This document shows positions 25,304-31,377 of a stretch of 36,664 nucleotides of DNA, one piece after another (the stretch's first letter is position 1; each line of letters starts with the position of its first letter). The notes beneath the pieces are model-generated. The model was given only the letters and a program-made list of their open reading frames with translations. It made no database searches and had not been told where the DNA came from. The position numbers and the translations under genes are program-made. This stretch comes from Clostridia bacterium (GTDB lineage: Bacteria; Bacillota; Clostridia; Oscillospirales; CAG-272). The DNA is taken from contig JAFVYL010000031.1 in the NCBI GenBank assembly GCA_017508665.1, forward strand, positions 1 through 36,664, read 5' to 3'.

Positions 25304-25350
25304 AAAGGCAATACCTTTCCGATAGAACGGAGATTAGGTATTGCCTTTTT
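25304..25350 (+). terminator. Intrinsic terminator after the AraC gene
   Basis: AAAGGCAATACCT (25304-25316) pairs with AGGTATTGCCTTT (25336-25348), followed by TT and A residues. The 13-bp stem shares its GGCAATAC core with the terminator at 20427, and the AT-rich stretch before both is also similar. Confidence 0.85.
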
Positions 25351-25351
25351 A

Positions 25352-25568
25352 AATGCGCTATAATGCGCTATGCTGCCTTTGGCATGATGATTTGACACTC
25401 CGTGTCATGAATTGATGCTTCGCATCATGATTTCTTGCGCTAGGCGCTCCGTGAATTGAATTGCCCGTGTCCTCAATGCGCGGTAGTGCAATTCATGTCC
25501 GAAGGACAATTCATGAGCTTTAGCTCAATTCACGCCGCAGGCAATTCATTGCGAGTGCTCGCACTCGC
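25352..25568. repeat. Array of small hairpins joined by AATTCAT-type linkers
   Basis: Two perfect copies of AATGCGCTAT (25352-25371) lead into a chain of stem-loops. These are GACAC-TCC-GTGTC (25394-25406), GATGC-TTC-GCATC (25414-25426), GCGC-TAG-GCGC (25437-25447), AATTGC...GCAATT (25459-25493), GTCC-GAA-GGAC (25497-25507), GAGC-TTTA-GCTC (25515-25526), GCC-GCA-GGC (25534-25542) and GCGAGTGCTCGCACTCGC (25551-25568). Linkers are variants of ATGAATT or AATTCAT. Each stem differs in sequence but keeps its complement, as in a repeat kept for structure. The array covers the last codons of spoIVB. Confidence 0.75.
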
Positions 25569-26654
25569 ATTCAGCATATTCTCAATAAATATTCCATACC
25601 CTTCGGTAGGGTCTGCTACCATAACGTGAGTTACTGCGCCGACGAGCTTGCCGTCTTGAATAATCGGGCTACCCGACATGCCTCGTACCACTCCGCCGGT
25701 TATGGCTATGAGAGTAGGGTCTGTCACCTTTATCTTGAATGATTTGGTTTCGGTCGAGTTTTTATCGATATCCAATATTTTTATCTTGTATTCCTTTGTT
25801 CCACCGGCTTTTACTGTAGAGAGTATAGTGGCGTCTCCTTCGTGGACATCCTCGCGGTGCGCTATTTTGATTGGGGTGGCGTTTATCATATCGGGAATCT
25901 TATCAAGTCTTCCGAAAAGACCGCACTCGGTATTTGTATATATATCACCGGACACCTTGTCTGTGAGAAGTCCGGATAGTTCTCCGGGCCTTCCATTCTC
26001 GCCTTTTTTTACTCCGCTCAGTATTACTCCGCAGACTTGTCCGTTTGAAAGTTTTATGACTTCGCCCGTATCCGTGTCACATATTCCGTGTCCAAGACCG
26101 CCAAAAGTGCCTGTTTTCGGATCGATGTAGGTTATAGTGCCGATTCCTGCCGCGCCATCCTTCAGTATTAATCCGAGCTTATATTCTCCATCCTGTTTCT
26201 TTGGCGTGATTTTTACGGTAACTTCTTTGCCGCCTCGCTCACATACAAGAGTGATGCTTTTTTCATCGAGCGATTCGATGAACTCCTTTACATCCCCGAC
26301 GGAGCTTATTTTTCTACCGTTGAGGGAGATGATCTTATCCCCCGGCTTCAGATCCTTTATCTCTCCCGGATTTTGCACACTCACATAGCTTTGCTTGATT
26401 TTTGCCCCAAATATCGCTCCGCCCGGGATCAGCATTATCGGTTCTTCATCCTCCGTCTTACCGAAAAGCAGCTCGATTAGACGAGATTTGACTTTTATTT
26501 CGCTCTCACAGTCCTTTAACGAGCAAGTGACATCTTCGTTCTTTTGCGTTGCGAAGACAGTGACATCTTTTTCTTTTCTGAGAGGTGAGATGAGAAGCGC
26601 AGAAGCCGATATTAGCAATAGGAATGCGATCAGCCTTCTGATTATTAAATTCAT
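25530..26654 (-). CDS. spoIVB: SpoIVB-type sporulation peptidase
   Basis: Serine peptidase of family S55, 374 residues. SpoIVB is made in the forespore, secreted to the intermembrane space and cleaves SpoIVFA, starting sigma-K activation in Bacillus. The sequence shows an N-terminal membrane anchor (about residues 5-24), a PDZ domain (about 75-155), the catalytic His in GLGHGICD (near 188) and the Ser in GMSGSPI (near 326). HVMVADPTEGYGIFIENML closes the family core. The last dozen residues (ASASTRNELPAA) are encoded by the hairpin array. ATG at 26654 follows AAGGAAGG. A CATACTA at 26738-26744 could be part of a sigma-G promoter, but no good -35 was found. Its presence indicates a spore-former. 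Confidence 0.93.
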   Translation of the reverse strand: MNLIIRRLIAFLLLISASALLISPLRKEKDVTVFATQKNEDVTCSLKDCESEIKVKSRLIELLFGKTEDEEPIMLIPGGAIFGAKIKQSYVSVQNPGEIKDLKPGDKIISLNGRKISSVGDVKEFIESLDEKSITLVCERGGKEVTVKITPKKQDGEYKLGLILKDGAAGIGTITYIDPKTGTFGGLGHGICDTDTGEVIKLSNGQVCGVILSGVKKGENGRPGELSGLLTDKVSGDIYTNTECGLFGRLDKIPDMINATPIKIAHREDVHEGDATILSTVKAGGTKEYKIKILDIDKNSTETKSFKIKVTDPTLIAITGGVVRGMSGSPIIQDGKLVGAVTHVMVADPTEGYGIFIENMLNASASTRNELPAA

Positions 26655-26791
26655 TTTATATCATTCCTTCCTTCATTAGTAGCATTTCGCTTTATCAAGA
26701 AAAATCCTACGCTATTAATTTGCGTTTGATGAGCTTTTAGTATGAGTTGTAATTTAAGGAAGGTAAGCTGTTTTTTGAAAACAAAACAAAA

Positions 26792-26826
26792 AAACATCGC
26801 GACAATTTTTGATTGCCGCGATGTTT
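26792..26826 (-). terminator. Terminator after the 159-residue protein gene
   Basis: On the minus strand AAACATCGCGGCAATC and its complement around AAAAA form a stem of about ten pairs, interrupted by one mismatch, followed by T7. It lies 23 bp beyond the stop at 26849 and separates the PrsA-like operon from spoIVB. Confidence 0.85.
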
Positions 26827-26848
26827 GAGGAACATATGAAAATCGCAT

Positions 26849-27328
26849 TTACATTTTGTGTGTAGTAATAAGAAGATTGAGAAAATCCTCTCCGGAGTTT
26901 GCGTAGACTTGCAGAACAGAGCTTGTAACTGCTTTCGCTGAGAAAAATAAAGAATTGCCGTCTCTTGCCACCTCAAATCCGGCAAGCTTTGCGACTTTGA
27001 CAACAGCGGCTACATCCTCGGATTTGCACGCGGAATTGTAGTCGGCGCGTATTGTGAGCTTATCTCCGAGTGTTATATCAAGCTCTACTAAGTCGTCGTT
27101 GTCCGCACATTCTGCAAGAAGTCTTATGAGATATGATGCGACGGGTAATTTTATGCTGACCGTACCGCGTGGAGTACCGCTTATTACCACTTGCATTATT
27201 CCTCTGAGATAATCATCCGCAAACCTCTTGATGCTTAACGCAAAGTCGAGTGAGTCAATTTTTTCGTCTTTGACGTCTTGGGACGTTATATGCCGCAGAT
27301 ACTGCGGATTGATCTTTCTTTTACGCAA
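26849..27328 (-). CDS. Unknown 159-residue cytoplasmic protein
   Basis: Not recognised. There is no signal peptide or membrane segment; the N terminus is basic (RKRKINPQYLRH) and the rest is mixed alpha/beta. A middle stretch (LIRLLAECADNDDLVELDITLGD) vaguely recalls the N-box helix and following strand of GHKL ATPases such as anti-sigma kinases, but no ATP-lid glycine motif is seen, so this is only an impression. The start is a TTG at 27328, two bases after the stop of the PrsA-like gene, with a weak TAGG ribosome site, which suggests coupled translation. An intrinsic terminator follows. The gene is short but well placed and has no competing frame. Confidence 0.65.
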   Translation of the reverse strand: MRKRKINPQYLRHITSQDVKDEKIDSLDFALSIKRFADDYLRGIMQVVISGTPRGTVSIKLPVASYLIRLLAECADNDDLVELDITLGDKLTIRADYNSACKSEDVAAVVKVAKLAGFEVARDGNSLFFSAKAVTSSVLQVYANSGEDFLNLLITTHKM

Positions 27329-27330
27329 TT

Positions 27331-28470
27331 TTACATACCTATCTTACTGTGGTCTATATTTCTTAAAAAATCCGTGTACGATGCACTTGCCTTTAACTCA
27401 TCGGCCACCCCGTGTGCAATTTCTCCCACCGTATTCTTGAGATATACGTACTTTATATCCTCGTAGCACGCTTCAAAGTGTGCATCGTGCTTATAGGTCT
27501 TGTACAGAATGTAGTAGGAGTTCTCTGTGGTATCAACCACGTCGATAGGAGAGCTGACCTCACCGGTATTGAGTGCGAATGCCGCGTCTATCATCTCACC
27601 GTAATAGCTCCGCTCGAGACTGTATTTGCCCAAGACGTATCCGTTTTTGACTTCGTCGGGATTCGAGGAAAGGGTAGAGCCCATTATGGTCATAAATACA
27701 GCATATTCTCGATCCTCGTGTGACGCGCCTCCTGCGACTGCCTCCTCAAGTTTGGCTTTGAGCTTTTCCGCTCTTTCAAGAGGGTTGTCCAAAATTTTTT
27801 GCACGCTCGCGCGCAGGACTCTCGCACATTCGTTGCTGTTATAAAAATTCTTAACGTCATCCTTTGTGTATTGCAGAGTTCCAAGAGCGATATCGTAATT
27901 AACATCCTCGGGACTTGCCGTACCGATATAATAGGAATCTATGGCTGCTACAGCTATGTCGTATCTGAACATAAGAGTCTGAACCGAGTAGTTGAAATGC
28001 ATCGCCTTCAGAGCTGCAAGGTATGCATCATAGCTTCCGAACCCAAGCACTGTGTTCGAACCGTAGCTGCCTCCCTCGATGCTTATTCTTACGTTTTCCT
28101 TTATTTTGGCATCTATGTCTGATGAGTAGAGGTCAAAGCCTATTCGCTTACACATCGCAAAGGCTGCGTATATCTCGCCTATTCTATCGAGAATAATCTT
28201 GTTTATACGCTCTGTGTATTCGCTTTTTCTATCACCCGTCCATACGGAAGAGTCTCCTCCGTCAACCATACTTTTATAGGTGAGGAAAAACGCTCTGTAG
28301 AGCTCGTATTTTACCTCGTAGGTATCACCGTCGATCGACAAGGTCATGACGGTGCGCGCTTCCTCCTCGGTGCTTTCGATGGGAGGATACGGATCGGTAT
28401 TCTTATTTCTGCATCCCACAATAGCAAACAGCGTTGCCAAGAGCAATAAAAATGCAATTATTCTTTTCAT
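27331..28470 (-). CDS. PrsA/SurA-like foldase lipoprotein
   Basis: Lipoprotein of 379 residues: MKR, a hydrophobic core and a lipobox ending AIVGC (Cys20). The central part is helical, like the SurA N-terminal chaperone domain. Residues about 240-345 resemble a parvulin PPIase domain, with NGYVLGKYSLERSYYGEMIDAAFALNTGEVSSPIDVV matching the family's G-x-G...F-x-L-x-x-GE(V/I)S-x-P pattern. Some parvulin active-site residues are hard to place, so activity is unsure and a chaperone-only role is possible. The ATG at 28470 follows AAAGGAG and is preferred to an upstream ATG at 28512 that lacks a signal sequence. It is transcribed with the 159-residue protein. Confidence 0.75.
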   Translation of the reverse strand: MKRIIAFLLLLATLFAIVGCRNKNTDPYPPIESTEEEARTVMTLSIDGDTYEVKYELYRAFFLTYKSMVDGGDSSVWTGDRKSEYTERINKIILDRIGEIYAAFAMCKRIGFDLYSSDIDAKIKENVRISIEGGSYGSNTVLGFGSYDAYLAALKAMHFNYSVQTLMFRYDIAVAAIDSYYIGTASPEDVNYDIALGTLQYTKDDVKNFYNSNECARVLRASVQKILDNPLERAEKLKAKLEEAVAGGASHEDREYAVFMTIMGSTLSSNPDEVKNGYVLGKYSLERSYYGEMIDAAFALNTGEVSSPIDVVDTTENSYYILYKTYKHDAHFEACYEDIKYVYLKNTVGEIAHGVADELKASASYTDFLRNIDHSKIGM

Positions 28471-28502
28471 TTTGATCTCCTTTGGAGAATTACTGCACAA
28501 CC

Positions 28503-28531
28503 ATTTTAACAAAATAATATTAATAAATCAA
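28503..28531 (-). promoter_or_regulatory. Sigma-A promoter for PrsA-like gene
   Basis: Minus strand TTGATT (28531-28526), 17-bp spacer, TAAAAT (28508-28503). The start would lie near 28496, about 26 nt before the ATG. The same two hexamers and spacing occur at 35261-35289. Confidence 0.82.
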
Positions 28532-28604
28532 GTCCTCAAGACAAAATGAGTGAAAAAATGCGATCCTCGGCAAAATCTTTACATGTGATATTTTTGTACA
28601 AATA

Positions 28605-28633
28605 TTGCATTTATCAAAAAAGTATGTTAAAAT
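28605..28633 (+). promoter_or_regulatory. Sigma-A promoter for hprK
   Basis: TTGCAT at 28605-28610, 17-bp spacer, TAAAAT at 28628-28633. The start near 28640 gives a 22-nt leader carrying GGAGG. Confidence 0.8.
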
Positions 28634-28661
28634 ATACGCAAAACAGCTTTTGGAGGTTTTT

Positions 28662-29597
28662 ATGATAGATGAAACATACAGTGTAAAGCTATCCAAAATT
28701 ATAGAGGAATTCAAGCTTGAGACAATATATTTGCCCGATTTCCCGGAGAATATTCTGATCAGCAGCACCGGTGTAAACCGTCCCGGTCTTCAGATGGTCG
28801 GTTTTTATGATCACTATGAGCAGGGAAGACTGCAGATAGTAGGAAAGGTTGAAAACCTTTTCATAGAGCAGATGTCTCCCGAGGAGAGAGCTAAACGCCT
28901 TGAGGATTACTTCAGATCCTCTCCTGTGGGAATAATCGTTACGTCCTCTATCAGTATCAGCTCGGAGTGTATCAGCTATGCTGAAAAATATAAAGTGCCG
29001 CTTCTCCGTACATCCACTCAGACCTCGGAGTTTATGGCGGCTCTTATAGCCTTTCTTAACGTTTCTCTTGGCCCGAGAATTACGCGTCATGGCGTTCTTG
29101 TCGAGGTTTACGGTGAGGGTATACTCCTCCTCGGTGACTCCGGAGTAGGTAAGAGTGAGACTGCTATCGAACTTTTAAAGAGAGGACACAGACTTATTGC
29201 CGATGATGCTGTCGAGATCAAGAAGGTGTCCGCTACCACTCTTGTCGGACGCGCCCCCGATATCATCAGACATTACGTAGAGCTCCGCGGAGTAGGTATC
29301 GTGGACGTTCGCCGTCTATTCGGTATGGGAGCGGTAAAGGAAAGTGAAAAATTGGATCTTGTTATAAATCTTGAGGAGTGGGATAACAACAAGATGTATG
29401 ACAGACTCGGACTTGACGAACAGACGACCAATATACTCGGAATTGAGGTACCCAGCATAACCTTGCCCGTATCCTCGGGACGTAACCTTTCGGTAGTTAT
29501 TGAGGTTGCCGCTATGAACAATAGACAGAAGCGCATGGGATACAACACGGCAAAGGAGTTTAACAAGCGCCTGATGGAGTCTATGGGCATGGAATAA
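28662..29597 (+). CDS. hprK: HPr kinase/phosphorylase
   Basis: Phosphorylates and dephosphorylates Ser46 of HPr, linking energy state to carbon catabolite repression in Firmicutes. The 311-residue protein has the N-terminal HPrK_N domain (about 1-130), the Walker A motif GDSGVGKS (about 158-165) and the signature LRGVGIVDVRRLFG. Length is typical. ATG at 28662 follows GGAGG (28652-28656); an upstream TTG at 28605 falls inside the promoter and is rejected. It has its own promoter and is followed by a terminator. It should govern sugar-use genes such as those at 13-25 kb through CcpA, although I found no clear cre site there. Confidence 0.95.
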   Translation: MIDETYSVKLSKIIEEFKLETIYLPDFPENILISSTGVNRPGLQMVGFYDHYEQGRLQIVGKVENLFIEQMSPEERAKRLEDYFRSSPVGIIVTSSISISSECISYAEKYKVPLLRTSTQTSEFMAALIAFLNVSLGPRITRHGVLVEVYGEGILLLGDSGVGKSETAIELLKRGHRLIADDAVEIKKVSATTLVGRAPDIIRHYVELRGVGIVDVRRLFGMGAVKESEKLDLVINLEEWDNNKMYDRLGLDEQTTNILGIEVPSITLPVSSGRNLSVVIEVAAMNNRQKRMGYNTAKEFNKRLMESMGME

Positions 29598-29677
29598 TAC
29601 CTGAAAATGGTATAAAACAAAGATTTGTACAATGATGTGCGGATAAATAATGTAATAAATTCAATACTGAGTTTTAG

Positions 29678-29710
29678 AAAAACGGGGACTTGTCAGAGTG
29701 CCCGTTTTTT
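29678..29710 (+). terminator. Intrinsic terminator after hprK
   Basis: AAAAACGGG (29678-29686) pairs with CCCGTTTTT (29701-29709), followed by a T-rich run to 29719. It separates hprK from the sporulation gene downstream. Confidence 0.88.
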
Positions 29711-29719
29711 TGTTTTTTT

Positions 29720-29748
29720 GCATAAACTACCGTCCTTGGACATAGATT
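29720..29748 (+). promoter_or_regulatory. Candidate sigma-E sporulation promoter for sipL
   Basis: GCATAAA at 29720-29726, 14-bp spacer, CATAGATT at 29741-29748. This fits the mother-cell sigma-E pattern (ATA-type -35, 13-14 bp, CATAnnnT -10). The start near 29756 leaves room for GGGAGG at 29768. No sigma-A promoter competes here. Confidence 0.55.
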
Positions 29749-29780
29749 ATACTGTAATAAAATTTATGGGAGGTTTTTAT

Positions 29781-31331
29781 ATGCAGACAGAAAAGGAATA
29801 CATACTCGGCAGAGAGATAAATGCGTTAAGATGTGAGAGCGTAGGTGAATACTCCTTGCCGGATTATAACGGAGACGTTAAAAAGGTGCTTTTAGTGAAA
29901 ACTCAGGTATATCCTGCAGGTAAGTTCGTTGGGGAGGATCTTCTTGAGTTTTCAGGCTCTGTTGGATATGAGGTAGTATATATTGACGGAGAAAACAACG
30001 TAACGCATGCAGAGTTTTCTACCGATTATGAGGCGGCGGTAAGAATAAATTCGGAAAGTTATTTAGATTCGGATGTGAAAAGTACCGTTTTAGCTTGCAA
30101 TATGCGTCTTATAGGTCCTCGTAAGCTATCTGTAAAATGCTCTATAGATAACGACGTGCGTATCAGCGAGAAAAGAGGGTATGCGGTGGCAGGGGATGCA
30201 TTTAGCGAACACGAGCCTGAATTTATCGGTGAGACGGCTGAAGTATTCACCTCTGCTTTCGCATCGGGAGAGCTGAGAGAAATAAATGAGGAAATACTGA
30301 GCATTGACGGTGCGATCGCTGACGAGGTGGAGGTACTCGCCTCCGACGTGCGCGCTGATATTGAGGCGGTAGGAAAAACCGGCGGCGGACTAGAACTCAA
30401 GGGTGCTTTGAAGGTTGAAGCGTTATACAGAAACGGAGAGAGCGGTGTCAAGATTGTTGAGGCGGAGATACCTTATGCGGAAGTTGTGGAGCTTGACTCA
30501 GCATATAATTTCGATACATTCGATTTAAGGATTGATACCTCGAGCAAAAAGGTGTCGGTGGTACCCACTGAGGACGGCGTATCTGTTTGCCTTTCTGCGA
30601 GTATTACACCTAAGGTTTACGGCGTCAGAAATTCTACTCTGGAGCTTATCGGTGATGCATATCTTAAGGAGTGCGGAGTAGAGAATGAGTATTCTGAATT
30701 CGGTTATACCGAGCATATCTGTACCGAACGGCAGGAGGATGTGTTTGACATGACGAGCTCACTGGGAGATGGTGAACTCGGTGAGGCTGTTGATGTTGTC
30801 TGCGCGTATGCTTCGGCAAAGGTGGAAAGCTGTGAACCCCTGGACAGAGCGGTTAAAGTAACGGGGGAAATCAGGGTTTCAGCTATTGCTTGTGCAACGC
30901 ATGATGACGGAGATGCAATTTACACTCCAATCAAAATTTCCCTACCTTTTGAGAAAAATGTAAATCTAAGTTGTCAAATATATGACAATATGCGCGCAAA
31001 TGCCGATGTTGATGTAACGGATGTGAAGATGCAAATCACGGATAATCAGGCGTCTGTATCCTGTAATCTTCTTACTACCGTAAGCGCATTTTCCGATAGA
31101 CGGAAAAAATGCTTGTCTGCCTCGTATACCACCGATGAGATGTATCCAAGGGATGAATCGGTGGTCACCGTGTACTACCCCGATGCATCAGAGAGCCTTT
31201 TTGAAATAGCCAAAAAGTTCCACACTTCTGTAAGTTCTATAGCCGTTGCAAATAGACTTACAGAGTCCGTCTTCGCCACGTCTTCAGCACCGCTTAATAA
31301 TACCGGTATCAAGAAAATTCTGATCAAGTAA
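29781..31331 (+). CDS. sipL: SPOCS (DUF3794) and LysM spore protein, SipL-like
   Basis: The 516-residue product shows two or three SPOCS/DUF3794-type beta domains (about residues 1-140, 150-290 and 300-450) and a C-terminal LysM domain (about 465-510, VTVYYPDASESLFEIAKKFHTS). In Clostridioides difficile SipL has this SPOCS-plus-LysM layout and ties the coat protein SpoIVA to the forespore. The ATG at 29781 follows GGGAGG (29768-29773); an upstream in-frame start at 29625 is rejected because it would include the hprK terminator. A sigma-E-type promoter sits just upstream, matching mother-cell expression. There is no signal peptide. The exact SipL role is inferred from layout. Confidence 0.82.
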   Translation: MQTEKEYILGREINALRCESVGEYSLPDYNGDVKKVLLVKTQVYPAGKFVGEDLLEFSGSVGYEVVYIDGENNVTHAEFSTDYEAAVRINSESYLDSDVKSTVLACNMRLIGPRKLSVKCSIDNDVRISEKRGYAVAGDAFSEHEPEFIGETAEVFTSAFASGELREINEEILSIDGAIADEVEVLASDVRADIEAVGKTGGGLELKGALKVEALYRNGESGVKIVEAEIPYAEVVELDSAYNFDTFDLRIDTSSKKVSVVPTEDGVSVCLSASITPKVYGVRNSTLELIGDAYLKECGVENEYSEFGYTEHICTERQEDVFDMTSSLGDGELGEAVDVVCAYASAKVESCEPLDRAVKVTGEIRVSAIACATHDDGDAIYTPIKISLPFEKNVNLSCQIYDNMRANADVDVTDVKMQITDNQASVSCNLLTTVSAFSDRRKKCLSASYTTDEMYPRDESVVTVYYPDASESLFEIAKKFHTSVSSIAVANRLTESVFATSSAPLNNTGIKKILIK

Positions 31332-31335
31332 AAAA

Positions 31336-31369
31336 GACGGTAATTCATCCTTAAGGGTGAATTACCGTC
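31336..31369. terminator. Bidirectional terminator between sipL and polA
   Basis: GACGGTAATTCA (31336-31347) pairs with TGAATTACCGTC (31358-31369). It is flanked by an A5 run on the left and a T-rich run (CTCTTTTTTA) on the right, so it ends both convergent transcripts. Confidence 0.9.
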
Positions 31370-31377
31370 ACTCTTTT

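Noticed and set aside
25394-25568. CRISPR array
   Set aside because: The repeats are only 7-bp linkers with different palindromes between them, not identical 25-37-bp repeats with unique spacers, and no cas gene is present.
28605-28661. Longer hprK start at TTG 28605
   Set aside because: This triplet is the -35 element of the hprK promoter; the ATG at 28662 has a GGAGG site and gives the usual protein length.
29625-29780. Longer SipL-like protein starting at 29625
   Set aside because: The extension would run through the hprK terminator and the sporulation promoter; the ATG at 29781 has a strong ribosome site.
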